Shown here: positions 50,999 through 59,325 of the stretch, piece after piece
Layout of the letters: each line of letters opens with the position of its first letter
How positions within the stretch are numbered: position 1 is the first letter of the stretch
Assembly: GCF_026342435.1 (NCBI RefSeq)
Contig: NZ_JAPEMT010000002.1
Span: forward strand, 2,046,001 to 2,110,000
Reading direction: 5' to 3'
Length of the DNA: 64,000 bases
Origin: Streptomyces sp. NBC_00237
GTDB taxonomy: Bacteria > Actinomycetota > Actinomycetes > Streptomycetales > Streptomycetaceae
Position numbers and translations under genes: made by a program
Notes under the pieces: generated by a model
Seen by the model: the letters and a program-made list of their open reading frames with translations, nothing else
What the model was told of the DNA's origin: nothing
Database searches by the model: none

Positions 50999-53227
50999 AT
51001 GGCAGAGCCGAGACCGACAGCCGAGACCGAGCAGGCCGGGGCTCCCCCGGCTCCCGCCCGGCGGAGGCCGACGCCCAAGTCCGTAGTGATCTGGAGCCTC
51101 GTCGGACTCGTCGGCGCCGTCGGCTGGGCGGTCCTCGCGCTCTCCCGGGGCGAGGACGTCTCCGCGGCCTGGATGCTGGCCGCGGCCCTCGGCTCGTACG
51201 CCATCGCGTACCGCTTCTACTCGAAGTTCATCGCCAACCGGGTGCTCAAGGTCGACAAGACCCGCGCCACCCCCGCCGAACTCAACAACGACGGCGTGGA
51301 CTTCCACCCCACCGACCGCCGCGTCCTCTTCGGCCACCACTTCGCGGCCATCGCGGGCGCGGGCCCGCTGGTCGGGCCCGTGCTGGCGGCCCAGATGGGC
51401 TACCTGCCCGGCACGATCTGGATCGTCGCGGGCGTCATCTTCGCGGGCGCCGTCCAGGACATGGTCACGCTGTTCTTCTCCACCCGCCGCAACGGCCGTT
51501 CGCTCGGCCAGATCGCGCGGGACGAGATCGGCGCGGTCGGCGGCGCGGCGGCGCTCATCGCCGTGTTCGCGATCATGATCATCCTGCTCGCCGTGCTCGC
51601 CCTGATCATCGTGAACGCGCTCGCCGAGTCCCCCTGGGGCGTCTTCTCCATCGGCATGACCATCCCGATCGCCCTCTTCATGGGCATCTACCTGCGCATC
51701 CTGCGTCCGGGCCGGGTCACCGAGGTCTCGCTCATCGGCGTCGCCCTGCTGCTGCTCGCGATCGTCTCGGGCGGCTGGGTCGCCGAGTCCTCGTGGGCCG
51801 AGACGTTCACCCTGGAGCCGGGCACGCTGGTCATCTGGATGGTGATCTACGGCTTCCTCGCGTCGGTGCTGCCCGTGTGGCTGCTGCTCGCCCCGCGCGA
51901 CTACCTCTCCACCTTCATGAAGGTCGGCACGATCGGCCTGCTCGCGGTGGGCGTGCTGATCGCGCTGCCGACGCTGAAGATGGACGGCATCACCAAGTTC
52001 GCGACCAGCGGCACGGGGCCGGTCTTCGCCGGTTCGCTGTTCCCGTTCGTGTTCATCACCATCGCGTGCGGCGCGCTCTCCGGCTTCCACTCGCTGATCT
52101 CCTCGGGCACCACCCCGAAGATGATCCAGAAGGAGACGCAGATCCGGACGATCGGCTACGGCTCCATGCTGATCGAGTCGTTCGTCGCGATCATGGCGCT
52201 GATCGCCGCCTGCATCATCGACCCGGGGCTGTACTTCGCCATCAACTCGCCCGCCGGCCTGGTCGGCGACACCGTGCAGGCGGCGTCCACGGCGGTCGGG
52301 AACCTCGGGTTCACCATCTCCCCCGCCGACCTGGCGCAGGCCGCCAAGGACGTCGAGGAGGCCAGCCTGCTGCACCGTACGGGCGGCGCCCCGACCTTCG
52401 CACTCGGCCTCTCGGAGATCTTCTCGGCGGCCTTCGGCGGGACCGCGATGAAGGCGTTCTGGTACCACTTCGCCATCATGTTCGAGGCGCTGTTCATCCT
52501 CACGACGCTCGACGCGGGCACCCGCGTGGGCCGGTTCATGCTCCAGGACATGCTCGGCAACGTCTACAAGCCGTTCAAGAACGTCAGTTGGAAGCCCGGC
52601 GTCTGGATCGCCAGCGCCATCGTCGTCATCGCCTGGGGCTACTTCCTGTGGGTCGGCGTGCACGACCCGCTCGGCGGCATCAACCAGCTCTTCCCCCTCT
52701 TCGGCATCGCCAACCAGCTCCTGGCCGCCGTCGCGCTCGCCGTCTGCACCACCCTGCTCATCAAGTCCGGGCGGCTCAAGTACGCCTGGGTGACGGCGAT
52801 CCCACTCCTCTGGGACGTCGCGGTCACCCTCACCGCGAGCTGGCAGAAGATCTTCTCCGCCGACCCGAGGGTGGGCTTCTTCGCCCAGCGCGACGTCTAC
52901 CAGAGCGCCCTGGACAAGGGCCTCGACAAGGTCGGACTCGCCAAGAACCGCGACCAGATGGAGACCATCGTCACCAACTCCACGGTCGACGGCATCCTTT
53001 CCGTCCTCTTCGCCGTACTGATCGTGGTCGTCCTCTTCGAGGCGTGCCGCGCCTGCCTCAAGGCGATCCGCAACCCGGCGGGGGTCAGGCTCAGCGAGAC
53101 CCCGTACGTCGAGTCGAAGATCGTCGCGCCCGCCTCGCTCTTCGCCACCAAGGAGGAGAAGGCGGAGCTGGCGGCAGCCGGAATCGGGCCCGAGGGCGGC
53201 TCGGTCAAGGAGGCGAGCAAGGCATGA
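50999..53227 (+). CDS. cstA: CstA-family carbon starvation / pyruvate transporter
   Basis: This is a 742-residue membrane protein with about 16-18 hydrophobic segments. ATG at 50999 has GAGGGGACGG upstream. Family motifs include NDGVDFHPTDRRVLFGHHFA, AIAGAGPLVGPVLAAQMGYL and SGFHSLISSGTTPKMIQKET. CstA proteins import pyruvate or peptides when carbon is scarce. It overlaps the small ybdD-like gene by 4 bp, as is usual for the pair. The C-terminal tail is cytoplasmic and charged. Confidence 0.94.
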   Translation: MAEPRPTAETEQAGAPPAPARRRPTPKSVVIWSLVGLVGAVGWAVLALSRGEDVSAAWMLAAALGSYAIAYRFYSKFIANRVLKVDKTRATPAELNNDGVDFHPTDRRVLFGHHFAAIAGAGPLVGPVLAAQMGYLPGTIWIVAGVIFAGAVQDMVTLFFSTRRNGRSLGQIARDEIGAVGGAAALIAVFAIMIILLAVLALIIVNALAESPWGVFSIGMTIPIALFMGIYLRILRPGRVTEVSLIGVALLLLAIVSGGWVAESSWAETFTLEPGTLVIWMVIYGFLASVLPVWLLLAPRDYLSTFMKVGTIGLLAVGVLIALPTLKMDGITKFATSGTGPVFAGSLFPFVFITIACGALSGFHSLISSGTTPKMIQKETQIRTIGYGSMLIESFVAIMALIAACIIDPGLYFAINSPAGLVGDTVQAASTAVGNLGFTISPADLAQAAKDVEEASLLHRTGGAPTFALGLSEIFSAAFGGTAMKAFWYHFAIMFEALFILTTLDAGTRVGRFMLQDMLGNVYKPFKNVSWKPGVWIASAIVVIAWGYFLWVGVHDPLGGINQLFPLFGIANQLLAAVALAVCTTLLIKSGRLKYAWVTAIPLLWDVAVTLTASWQKIFSADPRVGFFAQRDVYQSALDKGLDKVGLAKNRDQMETIVTNSTVDGILSVLFAVLIVVVLFEACRACLKAIRNPAGVRLSETPYVESKIVAPASLFATKEEKAELAAAGIGPEGGSVKEASKA

Positions 53228-53454
53228 GCACGGGGGCGCCGAAGGACGCACTGAGCACCGCGGGCCTGCGGCACCGGCTGTCCCGCCTGCGCCTGTTCGT
53301 ACGCGAGCTGACCGGCGAGGCGACGTACGACCGGTACGTCGCCCACGCCAGGTCGCACGATCCGGACGCCCCCGTGATGACCCGCCGCGCCTTCGAGCGC
53401 AGCCGCACCGACGCCCGCGAGGGCGACCCCCGGGACGGCTTCCGCTGCTGCTGA
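53224..53454 (+). CDS. YbdD/YjiX-family small protein
   Basis: This 76-residue protein overlaps the cstA stop (ATGA). The family core YDRYVAHARSHDPDAPVMTR and the RC-rich end (GFRCC) are present. These small proteins are required for CstA-type pyruvate uptake in E. coli. Co-translation with cstA supports a shared role. Confidence 0.9.
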   Translation: MSTGAPKDALSTAGLRHRLSRLRLFVRELTGEATYDRYVAHARSHDPDAPVMTRRAFERSRTDAREGDPRDGFRCC

Positions 53455-53553
53455 GCGGATCGGATCCCTCCGCTCACGGACGTGTACGGCCCGGTGTTCC
53501 GCCCCTCGATACGGGGTGGGACGCCGGGCCTTCGCCGTTGCACACTGCCGGGC

Positions 53554-54072
53554 ATGACTGTGCTTGCCCGAAAAGACATCCGCGTCCGCACCGCCGAACC
53601 CGCCGAATACCCCGAAGTGGGCGACATCACCGCCGGCGCCTACCTCGGCGACGACCTCCTCTCCGGCGGCCCCCAGGACCCGTACCTGACCGTCCTGCGC
53701 GACGCCGCGACCCGCGCCGAGAAGGCCGAACTGCTCGTCGCCGTGGACGCCGACGGGACTCTCCTGGGCACCGTCACCTATGCTCCCCAGGGCAGCCCCC
53801 TCCAGGACATCGCTCAGGCCGACGAGGCCGAATTCCGCATGCTCGCGGTCGCGCACGCCGGTCGGGGCCGAGGGGCGGGCGCCTCGCTCGTACGGGCCTG
53901 CATCGCCCGCGCACAGGCCACGGAAGGGGTCGTACGGCTGGTGATGTCGACCCAGCCCGCGATGCGCGGCGCGCACCGGATCTACGAGCGCCTCGGCTTC
54001 GTACGGACGCCGGAACGGGACTGGGAACCGGTGCCGGGACTGGGGCTCCTGACGTACGAAAAGGCCCTGTAA
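53554..54072 (+). CDS. GNAT-family acetyltransferase
   Basis: This 172-residue protein has the acetyl-CoA loop in RMLAVAHAGRGRGAGASLVR and the later YERLGFVRTPERDW. The substrate is unknown. It appears to be a single gene. The large hairpin at 54111-54148 that follows could terminate it. Confidence 0.9.
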   Translation: MTVLARKDIRVRTAEPAEYPEVGDITAGAYLGDDLLSGGPQDPYLTVLRDAATRAEKAELLVAVDADGTLLGTVTYAPQGSPLQDIAQADEAEFRMLAVAHAGRGRGAGASLVRACIARAQATEGVVRLVMSTQPAMRGAHRIYERLGFVRTPERDWEPVPGLGLLTYEKAL

Positions 54073-54105
54073 CCCGCGAAAACCGGGCCGCGTGGTCGGC
54101 ACGCG

Positions 54106-54153
54106 ACACAACATGTGGTGGGTTCCCCAACGGGGACCCACCACATGTATGCT
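54106..54153. promoter_or_regulatory. tandem NrdR-like boxes within a 38-nt inverted repeat
   Basis: Two 16-bp boxes, ACACAACATGTGGTGG (54106-54121) and CCACCACATGTATGCT (54138-54153), are each centred on ACATGT with centres exactly 32 bp apart, three helical turns, as for known NrdR pairs. The stretch 54111-54148 is also a near-perfect hairpin (17 pairs, one wobble). NrdR-ATP/dATP would repress nrdAB here. Confidence 0.65.
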
Positions 54154-54286
54154 CGTCCTCGCTGTCGCCGCAGGGGAATCCGGTGAGAATCCGGAACTGT
54201 CCCGCAACGGTGTGTCATGTGCGCTTTTGCGCACCGCCAAGTCCGAGGACCTGCCGACGGCCGATCCGGCTCGACCGAGCCGGATT
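54149..54286 (+). ncRNA. cobalamin (B12) riboswitch
   Basis: The conserved core GGGGAATCCGGTGAGAATCC (54173-54192), then CTGTCCCGCAACGG, and the B12 box AAGTCCGAGGACCTGCC (54239-54255) are all present. A hairpin with arms ATCCGGCTCG/GAGCCGGAT (about 54264-54286) follows and may be the expression platform. Adenosylcobalamin should switch off class I nrdAB, leaving the B12-dependent class II enzyme, as shown in S. coelicolor. It lies about 130 bp before the nrdA start. Confidence 0.92.
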
Positions 54287-54417
54287 CCGATACGTCCGGG
54301 CCTCGCGGTTGGGCCGGTGGACGCCAGGCGACGTACGCCCTTTTCGGGGCTGACGTGTGCTCGCGCGCCCCCGCTCCCCGCCTCGTGGCCCCGCGCCGAG
54401 CGAGGGAGAGCCCCCAC

Positions 54418-56817
54418 GTGACCATCGCGCCAGTCGATCCGGCCATCGCCGAGCAGAGTCAGGCTGAGAACCAGGACGCTCCGGGTACCGCGCTGCTGCG
54501 CACCCTGACCGACCTGACCGCCGACCTGACCGACACCGACCCCGGCCGGGTCGCCGCCGCCGCCCTGCGGGGGCGCAACGCGCGCTCGGACGCCGCCGAG
54601 CTCCGGGAGCTCGCCACCGAGGCCGCCGCAGGACTCATCTCCGAGGACCCCGCGTACTCGCGCCTCGCCGCTCGCCTGCTCGCCCGTACGATCCGGGACG
54701 AGGCGGCCACCCAGGGCGTGGGCTGCTTCTCCGAGTCCGTCGCCGTCGGTCACCGCGAAGGGCTCATCGCGGACCGTACGGCCGACTTCGTCGCGAAGCA
54801 CGCGGCGGCGCTCGACGAGCTGATCGACCTCGAAGGCGACGACCGCTTCGAGTACTTCGGCCTGCGCACGGTCTACGGCCGCTACCTGCTGCGCCACCCC
54901 ATCACCCGCCAGGTCGTCGAGACCCCGCAGCACTTCATGCTGCGCGTGGCCTCCGGCCTCGCCGAGGACGACAGCGAGCGGGCTCTCGCCGAGGTCGCCT
55001 CCCTGTACCGCCTGATGAGCCGCCTGGACTACCTCCCGTCCTCGCCGACGCTCTTCAACTCCGGCACCCGCCACCCGCAGATGTCGTCCTGCTACCTCCT
55101 CGACTCCCCGATGGACGAACTGGACTCGATCTACGACCGCTACCACCAGGTCGCGCGCCTCTCCAAGCACGCGGGCGGCATCGGCCTCTCGTACTCGCGC
55201 ATCCGCGCCCGCGGCTCCCTGATCCGGGGCACCAACGGCCACTCCAACGGCATCGTGCCGTTCCTGAAGACGCTCGACGCCTCCGTCGCGGCCGTCAACC
55301 AGGGCGGCCGCCGCAAGGGCGCAGCGGCGGTCTACCTGGAGACCTGGCACGCGGACATCGAGGAGTTCCTGGAGCTCCGCGACAACACGGGCGAGGACGC
55401 CCGCCGCACCCACAACCTGAACCTCGCCCACTGGATCCCGGACGAGTTCATGCGCCGCGTGGACCAGGACGGCCAGTGGTCGCTGTTCTCCCCCGCCGAC
55501 GTCCCCGAGCTGGTGGACCTGTGGGGCGACGAGTTCGACGCCGCCTACCGCAAGGCCGAGGCCGCCGGTCTCGCCAAGAAGTCGATGTCGGCCCGCGAGC
55601 TGTACGGCCGCATGATGCGCACCCTCGCGCAGACCGGCAACGGCTGGATGACGTTCAAGGACGCCTCCAACCGCACCGCCAACCAGACGGCGGAGCCGGG
55701 CCACACGGTCCACTCCTCCAACCTGTGCACCGAGATCCTCGAAGTCACCAACGACGGCGAGACGGCTGTCTGTAACCTCGGCTCGGTCAACATGGGCGCC
55801 TTCGTCCTCGCCGACGGCGAGATCGACTGGGACCGCCTGGACCAGACCGTCCGCACCGCCGTCACCTTCCTCGACCGCGTCGTGGACATCAACTTCTACC
55901 CGACCGAGCAGGCCGGGAACTCCAACTCCAAGTGGCGCCCGGTCGGCCTGGGCGCGATGGGCCTCCAGGACGTCTTCTTCAAGCTGAAGCTCCCCTTCGA
56001 CTCCCCGGAGGCGGCCGCGCTCTCCACTCGTATCGCCGAGCGGATCATGCTCGCGGCGTACGAGGCGTCCTGCGACCTCGCCGAGCGCGCGGGCTCCTTC
56101 CCCGCCTGGGAGAAGACCCGCACCGCCCGAGGCGTGCTGCACCCCGACCACTACGGCGTCGAGTCCGCCTGGCCCGAGCGCTGGGACGCCCTGCGCGCCC
56201 GCATCGCCAAGACCGGCATGCGCAACTCGCTCCTCCTGGCCATCGCCCCGACGGCCACCATCGCGTCCATCGCGGGCGTGTACGAGTGCATCGAGCCGCA
56301 GGTCTCCAACCTCTTCAAGCGCGAGACCCTCTCCGGCGAGTTCCTCCAGGTGAACTCCTACCTGGTCCGCGACCTCAAGGAGCTCGGCGTCTGGGACGCC
56401 CAGACCCGCGAGGCCCTGCGCGACGCGTCCGGCTCCGTCCAGGGCTTCAACTGGATCCCGGCCGAGGTCCGCGACCTGTACCGCACCGCCTGGGAGATCC
56501 CGCAGCGCGGCCTGATCGACATGGCCGCGGCCCGCACCCCGTACCTCGACCAGTCCCAGTCCCTGAACCTCTTCCTGGAAACGCCCACCATCGGCAAGCT
56601 CAGCTCGATGTACGCGTACGCCTGGAAGAAGGGCCTGAAGACGACGTACTACCTGCGCTCGCGCCCCGCCACCCGGATCGCCCGCGCCGCGGGCTCGCAG
56701 AGCGCCTCGGTCGCGGCCCCCACCACCCTCCCCGCCCAGCAGGTGACCGACGTGACGGACGCCGAAGCGCTCGCCTGCTCCCTTGAGAACCCCGAGTCCT
56801 GCGAGGCATGCCAGTAA
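54418..56817 (+). CDS. nrdA: class Ia ribonucleotide reductase large subunit
   Basis: This 799-residue protein reduces ribonucleoside diphosphates. GTG at 54418 has GGGAG about 8 nt upstream. Active-site elements are SSCYLLDSPMDE (first redox Cys), SSNLCTEILE (thiyl Cys and Glu), AVCNLGSVN (second redox Cys) and the C-terminal shuttle CEACQ. I see no canonical N-terminal ATP-cone motif. It is expressed behind the B12 riboswitch and NrdR-like boxes. It overlaps nrdB by one base (TAATG), indicating coupled translation. Confidence 0.96.
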   Translation: MTIAPVDPAIAEQSQAENQDAPGTALLRTLTDLTADLTDTDPGRVAAAALRGRNARSDAAELRELATEAAAGLISEDPAYSRLAARLLARTIRDEAATQGVGCFSESVAVGHREGLIADRTADFVAKHAAALDELIDLEGDDRFEYFGLRTVYGRYLLRHPITRQVVETPQHFMLRVASGLAEDDSERALAEVASLYRLMSRLDYLPSSPTLFNSGTRHPQMSSCYLLDSPMDELDSIYDRYHQVARLSKHAGGIGLSYSRIRARGSLIRGTNGHSNGIVPFLKTLDASVAAVNQGGRRKGAAAVYLETWHADIEEFLELRDNTGEDARRTHNLNLAHWIPDEFMRRVDQDGQWSLFSPADVPELVDLWGDEFDAAYRKAEAAGLAKKSMSARELYGRMMRTLAQTGNGWMTFKDASNRTANQTAEPGHTVHSSNLCTEILEVTNDGETAVCNLGSVNMGAFVLADGEIDWDRLDQTVRTAVTFLDRVVDINFYPTEQAGNSNSKWRPVGLGAMGLQDVFFKLKLPFDSPEAAALSTRIAERIMLAAYEASCDLAERAGSFPAWEKTRTARGVLHPDHYGVESAWPERWDALRARIAKTGMRNSLLLAIAPTATIASIAGVYECIEPQVSNLFKRETLSGEFLQVNSYLVRDLKELGVWDAQTREALRDASGSVQGFNWIPAEVRDLYRTAWEIPQRGLIDMAAARTPYLDQSQSLNLFLETPTIGKLSSMYAYAWKKGLKTTYYLRSRPATRIARAAGSQSASVAAPTTLPAQQVTDVTDAEALACSLENPESCEACQ

Positions 56818-57833
56818 TGAGCACCGACAAGAACAAGAACCTCCTCGACCCGGGCTTCGAGCTGACTCTCCGCCCCATGCGCTACCCGGACTTCTACGAG
56901 CGCTACCGGGACGCGATCAAGAACACCTGGACCGTCGAGGAGGTCGACCTCCACTCGGACGTCGCGGACCTGGCGAAGCTCACCCCGGGCGAGCAGCACA
57001 TGATCGGCCGCCTCGTCGCGTTCTTCGCGACCGGCGACTCGATCGTCTCGAACAACCTCGTCCTCACCCTGTACAAGCACATCAACTCCCCCGAAGCGCG
57101 CCTCTACCTCTCGCGCCAGCTCTTCGAGGAAGCCGTCCACGTCCAGTTCTACTTGACCCTTCTGGACACCTACCTCCCCGACCCGGACGACCGCGCCGCC
57201 GCGTTCGACGCCGTCGAGGAGATCCCCTCCATCCGCGAGAAGGCGCAGTTCTGCTTCAAGTGGATCAACGAGGTCGAGAAGCTCGACCGCCTGGAGTCGA
57301 AGGCCGACCGCCGCCGCTTCCTGCTCAACCTGATCTGCTTCGCGGCGTGCATCGAGGGCCTGTTCTTCTACGGCGCCTTCGCCTACGTCTACTGGTTCCG
57401 CTCGCGGGGCCTGCTGCACGGTCTCGCAACCGGGACGAACTGGGTCTTCCGTGACGAAAGCTGCCACATGGACGCCGCCTTCGCGTTCGTCGACACCGTC
57501 CGCGAGGAGGAGCCCGACCTCTTCGACGACGAGCTCGGCCAGCAGATCACGGACATGATCAAGGAGGCCGTCGAGGCGGAGCTCCAGTTCGGCCGCGACC
57601 TGTGCGGTGACGGCCTGCCGGGCATGAACACCGAGTCCATGCGCCAGTACCTGGAGTGCGTCGCCGACCAGCGCCTGGTCCGCCTGGGCCTGGCTCCGGT
57701 CTACGGCTCGGAGAACCCCTTCTCCTTCATGGAGCTCCAGGGCGTCCAGGAACTGACGAACTTCTTCGAACGCCGCGTCTCGGCGTACCAGGTGGCCGTC
57801 GAGGGCACCGTCGGATTCGACGACGACTTCTAG
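56817..57833 (+). CDS. nrdB: class Ia ribonucleotide reductase small subunit
   Basis: This is a 338-residue di-iron/tyrosyl radical subunit. ATG at 56817 is preferred because GAGG lies 10 nt upstream; ATG 56808 is too close to it. Metal ligands are in LFEEAVHVQFY and RDESCHMDAAF, with the radical region ICFAACIEGLFFYGAFAYVY. The acidic C-terminus ending GFDDDF should dock on NrdA. It is followed by a cruciform-like terminator. Confidence 0.96.
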   Translation: MSTDKNKNLLDPGFELTLRPMRYPDFYERYRDAIKNTWTVEEVDLHSDVADLAKLTPGEQHMIGRLVAFFATGDSIVSNNLVLTLYKHINSPEARLYLSRQLFEEAVHVQFYLTLLDTYLPDPDDRAAAFDAVEEIPSIREKAQFCFKWINEVEKLDRLESKADRRRFLLNLICFAACIEGLFFYGAFAYVYWFRSRGLLHGLATGTNWVFRDESCHMDAAFAFVDTVREEEPDLFDDELGQQITDMIKEAVEAELQFGRDLCGDGLPGMNTESMRQYLECVADQRLVRLGLAPVYGSENPFSFMELQGVQELTNFFERRVSAYQVAVEGTVGFDDDF

Positions 57834-57857
57834 GCCGTACGGCAGTACGCACGCTTG

Positions 57858-57915
57858 AGGGCCCCTTCACCGGATGGGGTGGAACGCGACTGTTCCACCT
57901 GCGGGGAGGGGCCCT
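57858..57915 (+). terminator. nested hairpin after nrdB
   Basis: The outer stem AGGGCCCCT (57858-57866) pairs with 57907-57915, and the inner stem GTGGAAC (57879-57885) with 57892-57898. It lies between nrdB and the XRE gene and could terminate nrdAB. Confidence 0.65.
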
Positions 57916-57962
57916 TCGGCGTACCTTGCAGAGCACTCTGCCCCGCCTGCAAGGGAGTTGAG

Positions 57963-58829
57963 ATGCACCCCGACCACTCTTCGCAGCCTCGTCCCCAGCC
58001 CGAGCCCCGCAGGAACACCACCCCCTACGGCGACGAACTGAAGGCCCGCCGGGAGCAGGCGGGCCTGACGCAGCAGGAACTCGCCGACCTGGCCTTCATG
58101 ACCCGCACCCACATCGCGCACATCGAGGCGGGCCGCCGCATCCCCTCACTGAGCGACGCACGACGACTGGACGAAGCGCTGCAAACGGGCGGCGTGTTCG
58201 CCCGCTTCCTGCCGGACGCGAAGCGCCGCAAGGTCGCCAAGCACTTCGAGGCGGCAAGGGAGTTGGAGTCCCAGGCGAGCATGATCCGGGAGTTCGGCCT
58301 CACGCTGGTCCCGGGCCTGTTGCAGACCGAGGGTTACATGCGGGCGGTGTTCCGCGCCTACTTCCCCGTCAAGAGCAAGCAGAAGCTCGAAGAGGCGGTC
58401 ACCGCACGACTGGAGCGGGCCCACATCCTCGAAGACCCTCTGACACCTCACACGACCGTGCTCCTGGATGAGGCCGCACTGCGCCGCCCGCACGGCGGAC
58501 CGTCCGTCATGGCGGAGCAGTTGAGGCACATCGCCGGGCTGGCCGAACGGGACCGTCTGCGCCTGCACATCCTCCCCTTCGGAGTTGGCTGCCACGCACT
58601 GATCGAGAGCAATCTCCGCCTCATGTGGTTCGAGGACATGCCGCCCGTCGCGTACAACGAGGGGCTGCACTTCGGAAACCTCATCGACGAGGAGGCAGTG
58701 GTACTCCAGTGCCAGACCTCCTACGATCTTGCCCTGGGCGACGCACTGTCGCACGAGAAGTCCCTGTCACTGCTCAGGGAGATCACAGAGGACTATGAGC
58801 ATGAGCACCGAAGCACCGGCATGGCGTAA
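57963..58829 (+). CDS. XRE-family regulator with DUF5753 (Scr1/WhiJ-like)
   Basis: This 288-residue protein begins at ATG 57963. The helix-turn-helix is ARREQAGLTQQELADLAFMT then HIAHIEAGRRIPS (about 23-75). The C-terminal DUF5753 has GLTLVPGLLQTEGYMRAVFR, LLDEAALRRPHGGPSVMAEQ and a late NEGLHFGNL. These actinobacterial regulators almost always pair with a DUF397 gene, as here (29-bp overlap). WhiJ-type pairs repress development genes, and the DUF397 partner relieves repression. Its position between nrdB and nrdS suggests insertion into the nrd operon. Confidence 0.92.
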   Translation: MHPDHSSQPRPQPEPRRNTTPYGDELKARREQAGLTQQELADLAFMTRTHIAHIEAGRRIPSLSDARRLDEALQTGGVFARFLPDAKRRKVAKHFEAARELESQASMIREFGLTLVPGLLQTEGYMRAVFRAYFPVKSKQKLEEAVTARLERAHILEDPLTPHTTVLLDEAALRRPHGGPSVMAEQLRHIAGLAERDRLRLHILPFGVGCHALIESNLRLMWFEDMPPVAYNEGLHFGNLIDEEAVVLQCQTSYDLALGDALSHEKSLSLLREITEDYEHEHRSTGMA

Positions 58830-59001
58830 GTCCAGCTACAGCGGCGGCAGCGAGGGCGACTGCCTCGAATTCGCGCCCAACCTGCCCGGCGTGGTCCCCG
58901 TCCGCGACACCAAAACCCCCACCGGCCCCACCCTCACCTTCACCAGCACCGCCTGGAACGCCTTCCTCCCGCTGCCCAAGCGCGAGGGTCCCAAGGGCTG
59001 A
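58801..59001 (+). CDS. DUF397 small protein
   Basis: This 66-residue protein starts MSTEAPAWRKSSYSGGSEGD, the hallmark WRKSSYS motif of DUF397; a Met two codons earlier is possible. It continues CLEFAPNLPGVVPVRDTKTP and ends with TSTAWNAFL. It partners the XRE protein it overlaps, probably as antagonist. A strong terminator follows. Confidence 0.93.
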   Translation: MSTEAPAWRKSSYSGGSEGDCLEFAPNLPGVVPVRDTKTPTGPTLTFTSTAWNAFLPLPKREGPKG

Positions 59002-59022
59002 ACTCCCTTGCCCTTCAACCGA

Positions 59023-59060
59023 GAAGAGGCCCGTCCGGAAAACACCGGACGGGCCTCTTC
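59023..59060. terminator. 16-bp perfect hairpin, bidirectional terminator
   Basis: GAAGAGGCCCGTCCGG (59023-59038) is the exact complement of 59045-59060 with a 6-nt loop. It ends DUF397 transcripts and those of the convergent small ORF. Confidence 0.88.
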
Positions 59061-59064
59061 GGGT

Positions 59065-59244
59065 CTACGCCGCATGGCCGAAGCCGTCCTGCGCGTGAGC
59101 CCTCGACTCCTCGGCGGCCCGCGCCTCACCCGCCCGGCGGATCTGGTGGTCGATTCTCAGGTCGCGGGCGTGTCCGATGAGCGAAGGAAGCGCGAGAAGT
59201 ACGAAAACGAATGCTACGGCCAGGACGTCCATGAATGTGTTCAT
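59065..59244 (-). CDS. small single-span membrane protein
   Basis: This 59-residue ORF on the minus strand starts MNTFMDVLAVAFVFVLLALP, a clear N-terminal membrane helix. A charged helical tail follows (SLIGHARDLRIDHQIRRAGE onward, ending DGFGHAA). GAGAG lies about 7-8 nt upstream of the ATG at 59244. It converges on the DUF397 terminator and diverges from nrdS, with 81 bp between starts. The function is unknown. Codon use is typical after the first dozen codons. Confidence 0.6.
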   Translation of the reverse strand: MNTFMDVLAVAFVFVLLALPSLIGHARDLRIDHQIRRAGEARAAEESRAHAQDGFGHAA

Positions 59245-59279
59245 GGCTCAACTCTCTTACAGCCGAGCCACCTTGATGA

Positions 59280-59316
59280 GTGGCAGGACTGTCACAGTAC
59301 GTCGAATTACTGCCAC
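59280..59316. promoter_or_regulatory. inverted repeat upstream of nrdS
   Basis: GTGGCAG (59280-59286) and CTGCCAC (59310-59316) flank 23 bp, ending 9 bp before the nrdS start and 36 bp upstream of the divergent small ORF. It may be an AraC-type autoregulatory site. Confidence 0.45.
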
Positions 59317-59325
59317 ACTGGCGGC

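Noticed and set aside
52897..56151. 1084-codon open frame on the strand opposite nrdA and cstA
   Set aside because: It is a GC-skew shadow of genuine genes with full family motifs on the plus strand; its translation is low-complexity Val/Gly/Arg with no domain.
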